Positions 7,960 to 16,052 are shown, numbered from the stretch's first letter. The stretch is 43,370 nucleotides of DNA from PALSA-555 sp036521915 (GCA_036521915.1 DATDGU010000214.1:1-43370); one strand, 5' to 3'. Notes: generated by a model from the sequence alone, not told the origin. Translations and numbers: made by a program.

Positions 7960-9372
7960 ATGCAAGGGATTCTGAGCGCCGCGGCGTACGTGCCGTACCG
8001 GCGGCTCGACCGGGCGAGCGTCGCCGAGGTCTTCGGGTCGGGCGGCGGCCGCGGCAGCCGGGCCGTCGCCGGCTACGACGAGGACACCACCTCGATGGGC
8101 GTCGAGGCGGCCCGCCTCGCGCTGCGCAGCGCCCCCGGGATCGAGCCCCGTGCCCTGTGGTTCTCGACGACGGCACCCGCCTACCTCGACAAGACCAACG
8201 CCACCACGCTCCACGCGGCGCTGCGGCTCGACACCGACGTCGTCGCCGCCGACTTCGCGGGCGCGATCCGGTCGGGCGTGACCGCGCTCGGCACGGCGCT
8301 CCACGCGCCGGGTCCCACGCTCGTCGTGACCGCCGACCGCCGTGACGGCCTCCCCACGAGCGCCGACGAGTCGGCCGGCGGGGACGGCGCCGCGGCGATC
8401 CTGGTCGGCGCCGACGGCGACGGACCGTTGCTCGCCATGCTCCTCGGGGAGGGCCACGCCACCGAGGAGTTCATCGACCGGTGGCGCGAGCCGGGGGAGC
8501 GCCGCTCGAAGGTCTGGGAGGAGCGCTTCGGCGAGACGAAGTACGTCCCCCTCGGCGAGCAGGCTTGGAACGCCGCGCTGAAAGCGGCCGAGCTCACCCC
8601 CGAGCTGATCGACCGCCTCATCGTCACGGGCTCGCACGCCCGGGCCGTGCGCTCGCTCACCCCGCGGCTCGGCGTCGACAAGTCCCACCTCGTCGACGAC
8701 CGCAGCGCCACCGTCGGCTACGCCGGCTCGGCGATGCCGGCGCTGCTGCTCACCTCGGCGCTCGAGGCGGCCACGCCCGGCGAGACGATCGCGCTCGTGT
8801 CGCTCGCCGACGGTGCCGACGTCCTCATCCTGCGCACCACCGACCAGGTCACGCGCTGGAACCCGGCGCGCCGGGTCGACGCCCAGGTCGCGGCGGGCGA
8901 GCCGCTCCCCTACGGCAAGTTCCTCGCCTGGCGCGGCATGGTGACGCTCGAGCCGCCTCGCCGCCCCGAGCCGGACCGGATCTCGGCGTCGGTCACCGGT
9001 CGCACCGAGCACTGGAAGTACGGGTTCGTCGGCTCCAAGGACCGCTCGAGCGACGCGCTGCACCTCCCGCCGGCGCGCGTGTCCCGGGTGGGCGACGCGG
9101 TCGACGAGATGGACCCGGCCCCGATGGCCGACGTCGTCGGCACCATCGCGGCGTTCACGATCGACCGCATCGCCTACTCGCCGAGCCCCCCGATCGTGTT
9201 CGCGATCGTCGACTTCGACGGTGGGGGCCGACTCCCCGTCGAGCTCACCGACGTGAACGCCGACGAGCTCGCGGTCGGCGACCGCGTCGAGATGACGTTC
9301 CGTCGGCTCTTCACCGCCGACGGCATCGCCAACTACTTCTGGAAGGCCCGCCCGTTGCGCGGCGGCTCCTAA
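7960..9372 (+). CDS. HMG-CoA synthase-like / DUF35 OB-fold fusion lacking the catalytic Cys
   Basis: This is a 470-residue two-part protein. Residues 1 to about 330 resemble the HMG-CoA synthase / KAS III thiolase fold (ILSAAAYVPYRRLDR, STTAPAYLDKTNA, DGAAAILVG, ATVGYAGSAMPALLL). The C-terminal part is a DUF35 OB-fold (LHLPPARVS, AVDEMDP, IVFAIVDFDGGGRLP, VEMTFRRLF). Two key features are missing. The nucleophilic Cys position aligns to Ile103 in ADFAGAIRSGVTAL. The four Cys of the DUF35 zinc ribbon are replaced (SKDRSSDALHLPPARVSRVG). A non-catalytic or scaffolding role beside the following thiolase, like the DUF35/HMGCS bridge of archaeal thiolase complexes, is my inference. The start ATG 7960 follows GAGGTAGGG. 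Confidence 0.78.
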   Translation: MQGILSAAAYVPYRRLDRASVAEVFGSGGGRGSRAVAGYDEDTTSMGVEAARLALRSAPGIEPRALWFSTTAPAYLDKTNATTLHAALRLDTDVVAADFAGAIRSGVTALGTALHAPGPTLVVTADRRDGLPTSADESAGGDGAAAILVGADGDGPLLAMLLGEGHATEEFIDRWREPGERRSKVWEERFGETKYVPLGEQAWNAALKAAELTPELIDRLIVTGSHARAVRSLTPRLGVDKSHLVDDRSATVGYAGSAMPALLLTSALEAATPGETIALVSLADGADVLILRTTDQVTRWNPARRVDAQVAAGEPLPYGKFLAWRGMVTLEPPRRPEPDRISASVTGRTEHWKYGFVGSKDRSSDALHLPPARVSRVGDAVDEMDPAPMADVVGTIAAFTIDRIAYSPSPPIVFAIVDFDGGGRLPVELTDVNADELAVGDRVEMTFRRLFTADGIANYFWKARPLRGGS

Positions 9373-9392
9373 CCCCCCGGAGGAGAGGACAC

Positions 9393-10589
9393 ATGAGCTC
9401 CCACGGCATCAAAGACCGAGTGGCCATCGTCGGGATGGGCTGCACCAAGTTCGGTGAGCACTGGACCAAGGGCACCGACGACCTGCTGTTGGAATCGACG
9501 AGCGCCGCGCTGGCGAGCGCCGGCGTCGGGAAGCAGGACATCGACGCCTACTGGGTGGGCACCGCGATGTCGGGCAACTCCGGCATGACCGTCTCGCGTC
9601 CGCTCCAGCTGCACAACAAGCCGGTCACCCGCGTCGAGAACTTCTGCGCGACGGGCTCCGAGGCGCTGCGCAACGCCGCGTACGCCGTGGCGTCCGGCGC
9701 CTACGACAGCGCGCTCGCCGTCGGCGTCGAGAAGGTGAAGGACAGCGGCTATCAGGGCCTCATCGGTGCCGGGAAGTCCCCCACCGACGGCACGAACCGC
9801 ACCCTCACCGCGGCGGCGATGTTCGCCATGTGCGCCCCGGCGTACGGCAACAAGTACGGGGTGAGCGAGGACCAGATGCGCGAGGTGCTGGCCCGCATCT
9901 CCTGGAAGAACCACTACAACGGCGCCCGCAACGAGCGCGCGCAGTTTCGCAAGGAAGTCACGATGGAGACCATCTGCGGCGCGCCGCTGATGGCGGGCGG
10001 GCTGCGGGTCTTCGACTGCTCCGGCGTCGCCGACGGCAGCGCCGCGGCGATCCTCGTGCGCGCCGAGGACGCGCACCGCTACACCGACAAGCCGATCTAC
10101 ATCAAGGCGCTGTCGTTCGTGGCCGGCAACGCCTCGGGCAACGCCGACCCCGACTACGACTACACGTGGTTTCCCGAGATCAATGCGGCCGGCAACGAGG
10201 CGTACGCGCAGGCCGGCGTCAGCGACCCGCGCACCCAGCTCTCGATGGCCGAGGTGCACGACTGCTTCACCCCGGCGGAGCTCCTCATCTACGAGGACCT
10301 CGGGTTCGCCGAGCGCGGCACGGCGTGGAAGGAGGTGCTCGCCGGCACCTTCGACCTCGCCGGGGACCTGCCCGTCAACCCGGACGGGGGCCTGAAGAGC
10401 TTCGGGCACCCCGTCGGCGCCTCCGGGCTGCGCATGTTCTTCGAGGCCTGGCTGCAGCTGCGCGGCGAGGCCCCCGAGGAGCGGAGCATCTCGACGGCGG
10501 ACCGGGGACTCGCCCTGACCCACAACCTCGGCGGCTACCCGGGCGAGATGGTGAGCTTCGTCGGGATCGTCGGCAACGAGCCCGGCTGA
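9393..10589 (+). CDS. SCP2/lipid-transfer-type thiolase
   Basis: This 398-residue thiolase-fold enzyme belongs to the SCP-x / Ltp branch, which cleaves or condenses beta-ketoacyl-CoAs or performs retro-aldol cleavage in sterol side-chain degradation. Cys85 in VENFCATGSEALRN is the nucleophile position. The Ltp-type EVHDCFTPAEL, GGLKSFGHPVGASG (catalytic His) and C-terminal HNLGGYPGEM are all present. The C-terminal CxGGG of classical thiolases is absent, as expected for this branch. The start ATG 9393 is fixed by a strong GGAGGAG at about 9379; the open frame upstream is a shadow of the previous gene. It follows the HMGCS/DUF35-like gene by 20 nt and is almost certainly co-transcribed and a candidate partner. 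Confidence 0.9.
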   Translation: MSSHGIKDRVAIVGMGCTKFGEHWTKGTDDLLLESTSAALASAGVGKQDIDAYWVGTAMSGNSGMTVSRPLQLHNKPVTRVENFCATGSEALRNAAYAVASGAYDSALAVGVEKVKDSGYQGLIGAGKSPTDGTNRTLTAAAMFAMCAPAYGNKYGVSEDQMREVLARISWKNHYNGARNERAQFRKEVTMETICGAPLMAGGLRVFDCSGVADGSAAAILVRAEDAHRYTDKPIYIKALSFVAGNASGNADPDYDYTWFPEINAAGNEAYAQAGVSDPRTQLSMAEVHDCFTPAELLIYEDLGFAERGTAWKEVLAGTFDLAGDLPVNPDGGLKSFGHPVGASGLRMFFEAWLQLRGEAPEERSISTADRGLALTHNLGGYPGEMVSFVGIVGNEPG

Positions 10590-10599
10590 CCGTTGCCGG

Positions 10600-11676
10600 T
10601 CAGCCGAGCCAGTCGGCCAGCACGGCCGCCCGGTCACCGTCCAGGTCGGGCGCGCGCGCCTCGAGCATCGGCGTGAGGCTGCCGCGGGCCCGGATGTGCT
10701 CGTCGGCGAGCACCCCCGCGATGTCGAGCACCGGCGCGATCGGGATGCGCGCCTCCAAGAAGCGGGCGAGCACCTCGTCACGGTCGTGGGCCCCGATGAA
10801 CGACCCCACGAGCTCGTCGAGCTCGTCCGCGACCTGCACCCGGTCCGCCGCCCGGCCGAAGCGGGCTCGGTCCGCGTCGGTGTCGCGCCCGAGCAGCGCG
10901 AGCAGGCGCGCGACCTGGGGGTCGGTCGTCCCCGAGACGGCGAGGTAGGCGCCGTCGCGGCTGCGGTACACGTTGCGCGGCACGCCGCCGCGCACGCGGC
11001 TCCCTGAGCGATGCGGCGGGTCCGCTGGGTCGTAGGCCGCGATCGTCCCGCCGAGCACGGTGAGGATCGGCTCGTACATCGTGACGTCGACGAGCCGGCC
11101 CTGGCCGCCGCGCTCGTTGGCCCACGCTCCGGCGAGCGCGCCGATCACGCCCGAGAACGCGGTCAGCGTGTCGCCGAGCGGGACGGACGCGAGCATCGGC
11201 GGTCCGTCGGCGTCACCGGTGAGGTCGGCGAGGCCGCCGAACGCCTCGGCGAGGGTGCCCGCGCCCGGCCGGTCCGCGTACGGGCCGGTCAGCCCGTAGC
11301 AGCTCACGGCGACGACCACGAGCGAGGCGTTGAGTGCCGCGAGTCGCTCGTAGCCGAGACCCCACCGGGACCGGACCGCCGGCGGGAGGTTCTCGACGAG
11401 CACGTCGGCGACCCGGACGAGGTCCTCGAACGTCGCGCGGTCGGCGTCCGCCTCGAGGTCGAGGACGACGGAGCGCTTGCGGCGCGCCACCCAGGCCCAG
11501 GTCCGCGACGTGCCGTCCCGCATCACGCCCATGCGCCGCATCGGGTCACCGCCGGGCGGCTCGACCTTCACCACGTCCGCGCCCAGGTCGCCGAGCATCG
11601 CCCCGACCTGGGGCGCGGCGTAGAGGGTCGCCACCTCGAGCACGCGCAGCCCCGTGAGGGGCGCGGAGTCACTCAA
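10600..11676 (-). CDS. CaiB/BaiF-family (class III) CoA-transferase, second copy
   Basis: This 358-residue family III CoA-transferase would exchange CoA between carboxylates. It shows LRVLEVATLYAAPQVGAML, LGADVVKVEPPGGDPMRRMG, SVVLDLEADAD, DVLVENLPPAVRSRWGLGYE, PLGDTLTAFSGVIGALAG (probable catalytic Asp) and a C-terminal region on the short side. The start is inferred as TTG 11676, which overlaps the TGA of the cupin gene as TTGA, a translational-coupling layout. Upstream residues of the open frame are out-of-frame cupin sequence. Third gene of a LLM oxidoreductase-cupin-CoA-transferase operon. It is quite different in sequence from the copy at 6587, so it is not a recent duplicate. Confidence 0.85.
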   Translation of the reverse strand: MSDSAPLTGLRVLEVATLYAAPQVGAMLGDLGADVVKVEPPGGDPMRRMGVMRDGTSRTWAWVARRKRSVVLDLEADADRATFEDLVRVADVLVENLPPAVRSRWGLGYERLAALNASLVVVAVSCYGLTGPYADRPGAGTLAEAFGGLADLTGDADGPPMLASVPLGDTLTAFSGVIGALAGAWANERGGQGRLVDVTMYEPILTVLGGTIAAYDPADPPHRSGSRVRGGVPRNVYRSRDGAYLAVSGTTDPQVARLLALLGRDTDADRARFGRAADRVQVADELDELVGSFIGAHDRDEVLARFLEARIPIAPVLDIAGVLADEHIRARGSLTPMLEARAPDLDGDRAAVLADWLG

Positions 11677-11996
11677 TCCTTGAGCTCGACGAGAATCTCC
11701 CGGTAGCGCCGCTGGCCCGTGTTCTTCGCCGCCTCGATCCCGCCCCGCTCGATGTAGATCACGCTGCCCGGCGCGACGTCGCCCTCGACGGTCCCCGGCG
11801 GGTACGACCCACCCGTGTCGGGCTCGAAGATCCCCGCGATCTTGTCGCCCTCGAGCTGGATGAGCAGGTAGTCGAGGCGGTGCTCGTGCACATCCGAGCT
11901 CTCGCCCGGCTCGAGCTCCATCTCCCACACCTTCACTCGGTCGTTCTCGAACAGCGGCTTCGTCGCCACGTCACCAAGCATGCGCTCCGGACTCAT
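11673..11996 (-). CDS. Small cupin-domain protein
   Basis: This 107-residue single-domain cupin carries WEMELEPGESSDVHEHRLDY (cupin motif 1 with two His) and a second strand set VAPGSVIYIERGG, which is typical for motif 2 but lacks its usual His. Family members are small metal-binding isomerases, dioxygenases or sensors; the reaction is unknown. A strong AAGGAGG precedes ATG 11996 by about 5 nt. The TGA overlaps the start of the CoA-transferase (TTGA), so the two are probably made together. It lies 24 nt downstream of the LLM oxidoreductase. Confidence 0.8.
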   Translation of the reverse strand: MSPERMLGDVATKPLFENDRVKVWEMELEPGESSDVHEHRLDYLLIQLEGDKIAGIFEPDTGGSYPPGTVEGDVAPGSVIYIERGGIEAAKNTGQRRYREILVELKD

Positions 11997-12000
11997 CCGG

Positions 12001-12007
12001 CCTCCTT
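12001..12007 (-). promoter_or_regulatory. Strong Shine-Dalgarno sequence of the cupin gene
   Basis: An AAGGAGG-type sequence on the minus strand lies just upstream of ATG 11996. It stands out because many genes in this window have no ribosome binding site at all. Confidence 0.6.
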
Positions 12008-12020
12008 GTCTCTGGGCGGC

Positions 12021-12899
12021 CTACAGCCGCGCCGCCGCGCCGACATACTCGTCGCCGAGCCGGCCGAGCACCGAGCGGACCCCGTCGGGATCCCCAGCAA
12101 ACGCGCTCAGCACCAGCTGGTCGACGCCCGCGTCACGGTAGGCCGGAAGGTGGGACGGCTGCACGGGCTGGAGGTACGCGCCGACGGTCACGTCCACGTC
12201 GGCGAGGCTGCGCCCCGCCTCACCGAGGAAGCCGTCGAGGCGGCGCACCGACGCGGCCGCCGAGTCGGGCAGGTGGTTGAAGCCGTGCCAGCCATCGCCC
12301 AGTGTCGCGACGCGTCGCAGCGCCGCGTCGGTTTCGCCGCCGAGGTAGATGGGCGGGTTCGGCTGCTGCACCGGCTTCGGGTACATACGACACGGCGGCA
12401 GCGTGTAGTGGGCTCCCTCGTACGACGAGACTTCGTCGCGCCAGCAGGCCTTCATCACCGCGAGATACTCGGCGTTGACGGCCGCGCGGTCCTCGAAGGG
12501 CATGTCGAGCACCGCGAACTCCTCGCGCAGCCAGCCGATGCCGACGCCGAAGTCGATCCGGCCGCCCGAGAGCCAGTCGGCGGTCGCCACCGACTTCGCG
12601 GTGTAGACGGGGTTGCGCTGGGGGACGAGGCACACCGCGGTGCCGACGCGGATCCGCGTCGTGGCTGCCGCCAGGAACGTCAGCGTGGTGAACAGCTCGA
12701 GCATGCCGCTCTCGGCCGGCAACCCGATTCGGCCGTCCTCGGCGTAGGGGTACTTCGACGTGTACTCGTCGAGGAACACCACATGCTCGCCGACCCAGAT
12801 CGAGGCGAACCCGGCCGCCTCGGCCGACTCCGCATACGCCGCGAGGAATTCCGGTGTCGCCACCGGGCTGACACTCGGCAGGAACAACCCGACGCGCAA
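12021..12899 (-). CDS. LLM-class, probably F420-dependent, oxidoreductase
   Basis: This 292-residue luciferase-like barrel resembles the F420-dependent LLM group. It shows MRVGLFLPSVSPVATPEFL, EAAGFASIWVGEHVVF, RIRVGTAVCLVPQRNPVYTAKSVATADWLSGGRIDFGVGIGWLREEF (in segments) and PPIYLGGETDAALRR. Such enzymes transfer hydride between coenzyme F420 (or FMN) and a ketone, ene or acyl substrate. The start is TTG 12899, directly after a GGGAGGG ribosome site. A TATGCT box lies further upstream at 12928-12933. First gene of the operon with the cupin and CoA-transferase. Confidence 0.88.
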   Translation of the reverse strand: MRVGLFLPSVSPVATPEFLAAYAESAEAAGFASIWVGEHVVFLDEYTSKYPYAEDGRIGLPAESGMLELFTTLTFLAAATTRIRVGTAVCLVPQRNPVYTAKSVATADWLSGGRIDFGVGIGWLREEFAVLDMPFEDRAAVNAEYLAVMKACWRDEVSSYEGAHYTLPPCRMYPKPVQQPNPPIYLGGETDAALRRVATLGDGWHGFNHLPDSAAASVRRLDGFLGEAGRSLADVDVTVGAYLQPVQPSHLPAYRDAGVDQLVLSAFAGDPDGVRSVLGRLGDEYVGAAARL

Positions 12900-12927
12900 G
12901 CGCCCTCCCGGTCAGGGACGAGCCCGG

Positions 12928-12933
12928 AGCATA
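12928..12933 (-). promoter_or_regulatory. Probable -10 box for the LLM-cupin-CoA-transferase operon
   Basis: TATGCT on the minus strand lies 28 nt before the TTG at 12899, leaving a short leader that contains GGGAGGG. This is a leadered promoter, unlike most neighbours. No convincing -35 was seen. Confidence 0.35.
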
Positions 12934-13005
12934 GAACCGTCGCTCTCTTCACCGCGCGTCGGCGGCAGCCCGCGGCCGAGCCGCGGGCCGCCGCCCGTCG
13001 CGACA

Positions 13006-13668
13006 TCAGGCGATTGCCCGCTCGGGCTTCCGCAGCAAGATGATGCTGATCGCGAGGATCCAGATGCCGCTCAGCGCCACGCCGATGCCCATGAACCCTT
13101 GGGCAGCACCGTTCGTGTAGCCCACCCCCACGATGCCGACGAGGTTCACCACGGCGAGCACCGCGCTGACGTACCCGAACCAACGCGCGTGGAGTCCGCT
13201 ACGCAGGAAGACAAGCGCTGACGCGCCGACGAGAATCGCCAACCCGACGAGCAGCGCGCCGGTCAGGAACTGGTAGAGCGTGTAGAAGAACTGCGCACCG
13301 CTCGGCCCGAGGTTGTGCACGCGCAGCGCCGTCGTGGCCTGGATCGCCGATTGGACCACGGTTGCCGCTGTCGCCAAGATGCCGCCGCCGAGCGCCGCCA
13401 CGGCGAAGCCCGATCGTCCTCCCTCGGCCTTGCGCAGCGAGCTGAAGTGCGCGGCCAGCCAGACGAGCACCGCCGCCATCGCGAACGCGGCGAGCGCGGC
13501 GGAGGCCTTCAGGTCGCCGACGTGCGTCGCGATGTAGTGGTAGATCTTCGCGGCCGAGTCGGTCACCGACGGCGAGCTGCCTTGCAGGATCGGCCCGCTC
13601 ACGATGATCAAGATGACGAACGCGAGCCCTGCGAGCGCGCAGAGCCGCACGGATTTCTCTTCGGTCAT
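13006..13668 (-). CDS. Multi-pass membrane protein of unknown function
   Basis: This 220-residue protein has about six hydrophobic helices: LAGLAFVILIIVSGPIL near the N-terminus, ALAAFAMAAVLVWLAAHF, AALGGGILATAATVV, FLTGALLVGLAILVGASALV, VSAVLAVVNLVGIVGVG and GIGVALSGIWILAISIILL. No catalytic or transport motif is evident; DUF4386-like proteins are similar in layout, but I cannot confirm this. The start ATG 13668 follows a GGGGGAG ribosome site. It stands alone, with about 360 nt of non-coding DNA upstream. Confidence 0.75.
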   Translation of the reverse strand: MTEEKSVRLCALAGLAFVILIIVSGPILQGSSPSVTDSAAKIYHYIATHVGDLKASAALAAFAMAAVLVWLAAHFSSLRKAEGGRSGFAVAALGGGILATAATVVQSAIQATTALRVHNLGPSGAQFFYTLYQFLTGALLVGLAILVGASALVFLRSGLHARWFGYVSAVLAVVNLVGIVGVGYTNGAAQGFMGIGVALSGIWILAISIILLRKPERAIA

Positions 13669-14031
13669 TGCTCCCCCCTGGTGTGTGAAGCGAGAGCCTG
13701 CACGCCGCCCCGGTGCCGCGCTCGCGTTGGTCGGCGCACCCTTACATCAGTGCGGCGCGCCTGCCAGTACACGCCGCCGCCCGGGAAGGGGTTCGACCCA
13801 TTCCTCCGGGTTGTGGCTTGTGCGGCGCGCGGCGGTGCGCGCTCGAGCCGCCAACGCGCCGCGCTCGGGAGGGGGCTCGGTGCCCCGCTGCGGGCGTCGC
13901 GGCCCACCGGGGTGCCCAGGAATATCGCAACTGGGGCCCGTGGTTATGGTGGGTACGGCGGCTCCGCTCGTGCCCACCCGCCCGGGCGCGGGCAGGAGCC
14001 GCCTTTCGTCGCCGGGCGCTCACCGCGGCGC
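13669..14031. other. Intergenic stretch with a strong hairpin
   Basis: About 360 bases lie between the membrane protein start and the end of the next minus-strand LLM gene. Several frames are open, but their translations are Arg/Ala/Gly-rich and show no motif, so I read it as non-coding. It contains a hairpin at 13957-14003 and probably the promoter of the membrane protein gene. A T-arm-like GGGTTCGACCC near 13790 does not extend to a tRNA. Confidence 0.6.
13957..14003 (-). terminator. Long GC-rich hairpin, candidate terminator of the LLM gene
   Basis: GGCGGCTCC at 13957-13965 pairs perfectly with GGAGCCGCC at 13995-14003, and inner TGCCC/GGGCA extends the stem. It begins 28 nt after the stop of the minus-strand LLM oxidoreductase. 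No U-run follows on the minus strand (three T follow on the plus strand), so it would be a U-less terminator or an RNA stabiliser. Confidence 0.45.
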
Positions 14032-15042
14032 TCAGGCGCGGAAGCCGTCCAGGATCCCCTGCCAGCGATCCGGGTCGCTCCGGTACGGGGCGTAGAAGCT
14101 GAGGCGGTCCACGACGTCGCCGAACCGCTCGAGCATCCGGGCCGGGATGTCCTCGGGCGCCGCGACCACGGCGAACGTCTCGAGCATGTCGTCGGTGATC
14201 GACTCGCCCATGGCCTGCCACTCGCCCCGCTTCGAGCGGGCGTTCAGCTCGTCCTGCAGCCCGCCCCAGCCGTGGAGCTCGAGCACCGGGCGGTAGGCGG
14301 GCGTCGAGCCGTAGAAGGCAATCTGCTCCTTCGTGCCCGTGCGGGCCTTGCCGAGCTGCTCGTCGTTCACGCCCGTGACGACGAAGAGGGGACCCGAGAT
14401 CTCGAAGTCCTCGCGGCGTCGGCCGCTGCGGGCGAAGCCGCGCTCGAGCGCCGGCATCGTGACCTCGCGCACGTACCGCTCGGTGGTGAAGCCGTGCAGG
14501 ATGATCCCGTCGGCCACCTCGCCCGCCACCTCGGCCATGCGCTCCCCGACGGCGGCGAGGATGATCTTCGGCGTGCCGTAGGGGTTCGGTCCCGGGTTGA
14601 AGAACGGGGTCATGAGGGTGTGGCGGTAGAACTCGCCGCGGAACTCGAGCGGCGCGCCGTCGTTCCAGCACGCCCAGATCGCCCGGATGGCCAGGATCAT
14701 CTCCCGCATCCGGGCCGCCGGGTGCGACCACGGCATGGAGAACCGCTTCTCGATGTGCGCCTTGATCTGGCTCCCGAGCCCCAGCCGGAAGCGTCCGCCG
14801 GAGTAGGCGTGCAGGTCGTAGCCCAGGTTGGCGAGCGTCATCGGGTTGCGGGCGAACGCGACGGCGATCCCGGTGCCGAGCTCGAGCCGCTCGGTGTGCT
14901 CGGCCGCGGCCAGCAGGGGGAGGAACGGGTCGTGGGCGGTCTCGGCGCTGAGCGCGCCGTCGTAGCCGACGCTCTCGAGCTCGCGGGCGATCCGGGCGAC
15001 CTCCTCCGGCCCGGCCGAGGGCAGTCCACCGTCGATCTTCAC
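14032..15042 (-). CDS. LLM-class F420-dependent oxidoreductase (TIGR03617-like)
   Basis: This 336-residue luciferase-like oxidoreductase is predicted to use F420. Recognisable segments are MKIDGGLPSAGPEEVARIAR, YDGALSAETAHDPFLPLLAA, LELGTGIAVAFARNPMTLA, GRFRLGLGSQIKAHIEKRF, NPYGTPKIILAAVGERMAEV and DGIILHGFTTERYV. The start GTG 15042 gives this family N-terminus and lies 8 nt after a TACGCT box; the longer open frame upstream is antisense to the nuclease gene. This is the third LLM protein in the window and clearly differs from the other two. Substrate unknown; members often act in lipid or xenobiotic degradation. Confidence 0.88.
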   Translation of the reverse strand: MKIDGGLPSAGPEEVARIARELESVGYDGALSAETAHDPFLPLLAAAEHTERLELGTGIAVAFARNPMTLANLGYDLHAYSGGRFRLGLGSQIKAHIEKRFSMPWSHPAARMREMILAIRAIWACWNDGAPLEFRGEFYRHTLMTPFFNPGPNPYGTPKIILAAVGERMAEVAGEVADGIILHGFTTERYVREVTMPALERGFARSGRRREDFEISGPLFVVTGVNDEQLGKARTGTKEQIAFYGSTPAYRPVLELHGWGGLQDELNARSKRGEWQAMGESITDDMLETFAVVAAPEDIPARMLERFGDVVDRLSFYAPYRSDPDRWQGILDGFRA

Positions 15043-15050
15043 GCCGGCGG

Positions 15051-15056
15051 AGCGTA
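15051..15056 (-). promoter_or_regulatory. Probable -10 box of a leaderless promoter (LLM oxidoreductase)
   Basis: TACGCT on the minus strand ends 8 nt before GTG 15042, with no ribosome site between. Confidence 0.45.
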
Positions 15057-15180
15057 ACCGGACGCCGCTGCGGCTCCCCGGCCCAGAACCCCGCGCCGGG
15101 CCGACACCCCGCCCGCTCGGCTGTCGGGCAACCGAGGTGCGCCGGTCCGAGAGGTCCCCGCCGCTGTCACACCCCCGAGT

Positions 15181-15186
15181 TACCCT
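15181..15186 (+). promoter_or_regulatory. Probable -10 box of a leaderless promoter (nuclease)
   Basis: TACCCT ends 9 nt before ATG 15196. The GAGG just before the ATG is too close to act as a ribosome site. Confidence 0.42.
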
Positions 15187-15195
15187 CCGCCGAGG

Positions 15196-16023
15196 ATGGC
15201 GCCACTCCCCTACGCCCTGTCGCCGAGCTCGATCTCGACGTTCAAGCAGTGCCCGCTCGCGTTCCGCTTCGCCTACGTCGAGCGGCTCCCGGAGCCCCCG
15301 TCGGCGTGGACGGCGAAGGGGACGCTCGTCCACCTCGCGCTGCAGTACCTCCTCGACCGGCCGGCCGACGACCGCACGCTCGACGCCGCGTTCGCCGACC
15401 TCGACCGCGCCCGGGTCACGCTGGCCTCCGACCCGGAGTTCGCCGCGCTCGAGCTGAGCGACGAGGCGCGCGAGCAGTTCGACCGCGACTCCGAGGAGCT
15501 GATCCGCCGGTACTTTCGTCTCGAGAACCCCCAGCTGGTCCATCCGATCGGCCTCGAGCTGCGCCTCGAGGCGAGGGTCGGCGGGGTCCGGATCCGCGGC
15601 GTGATCGACCGCCTCGACCTCGTCGACGGCGAGCTCGTCGTCACCGACTACAAGACGGGTGCGGTGCCGTCGGAGTTCTACGAGGCGAAGAGCCTCGCGG
15701 GCGTCCACATGTACTCGCTGCTCTGCGAGCAGAACTTCGGCCGGCGGCCCCAGCAGGTGCAGCTGCTCTACCTGTCGAAGCCCGAGGCGATCATCGCCCG
15801 GCCGAGCGACCAGTCGAGTCAGGGCGTCGCACGCCGCACGGTCGCGCTGTGGACGGCGATCGAGCAGGCGTGCGCACGCGACGACTTCCGGCCGCGCACG
15901 AGCCGTCTGTGCGACTTCTGCACGTTCCGCCCTTATTGCCCGGCCTACGGCGGCGACCCGCAGGACGCGGTCGAGCTGCGCGGCCCCGGCACCGTCGTCG
16001 CGCAGACGCTGCCGCTCGGCTGA
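15196..16023 (+). CDS. PD-(D/E)XK nuclease with Fe-S-type cysteines (RecB/AddB-like)
   Basis: This 275-residue RecB-family nuclease domain stands alone, without a helicase. Its core shows SPSSISTFKQCPLAFRFAY (first Cys), GTLVHLALQYLL (motif His), RGVIDRLDL (Asp), VVTDYKTG (Asp-X-Lys) and the helix AKSLAGVHMYSLL. The C-terminal CDFCTFRPYC supplies three more Cys. One early plus three late Cys is the 4Fe-4S pattern of AddB/Cas4-type nucleases. It should cut or resect DNA in the cytoplasm, in repair or foreign-DNA processing. ATG 15196 is the natural start. The next gene (PAP2) begins 44 nt later under its own promoter box. No cas gene or CRISPR array is nearby, so I do not call it Cas4. Confidence 0.88.
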   Translation: MAPLPYALSPSSISTFKQCPLAFRFAYVERLPEPPSAWTAKGTLVHLALQYLLDRPADDRTLDAAFADLDRARVTLASDPEFAALELSDEAREQFDRDSEELIRRYFRLENPQLVHPIGLELRLEARVGGVRIRGVIDRLDLVDGELVVTDYKTGAVPSEFYEAKSLAGVHMYSLLCEQNFGRRPQQVQLLYLSKPEAIIARPSDQSSQGVARRTVALWTAIEQACARDDFRPRTSRLCDFCTFRPYCPAYGGDPQDAVELRGPGTVVAQTLPLG

Positions 16024-16052
16024 GCACGTCCGGTCGACGCAGCGACCGCCGG

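Noticed and set aside
13785..13815. tRNA T-arm-like GGGTTCGACCC
   Set aside because: The stem cannot be completed with a 7-nt loop, and no acceptor, D or anticodon arms are found around it.
15196..16023. Cas4 assignment
   Set aside because: No cas genes, repeats or spacers anywhere in the window; called a general PD-(D/E)XK nuclease instead.
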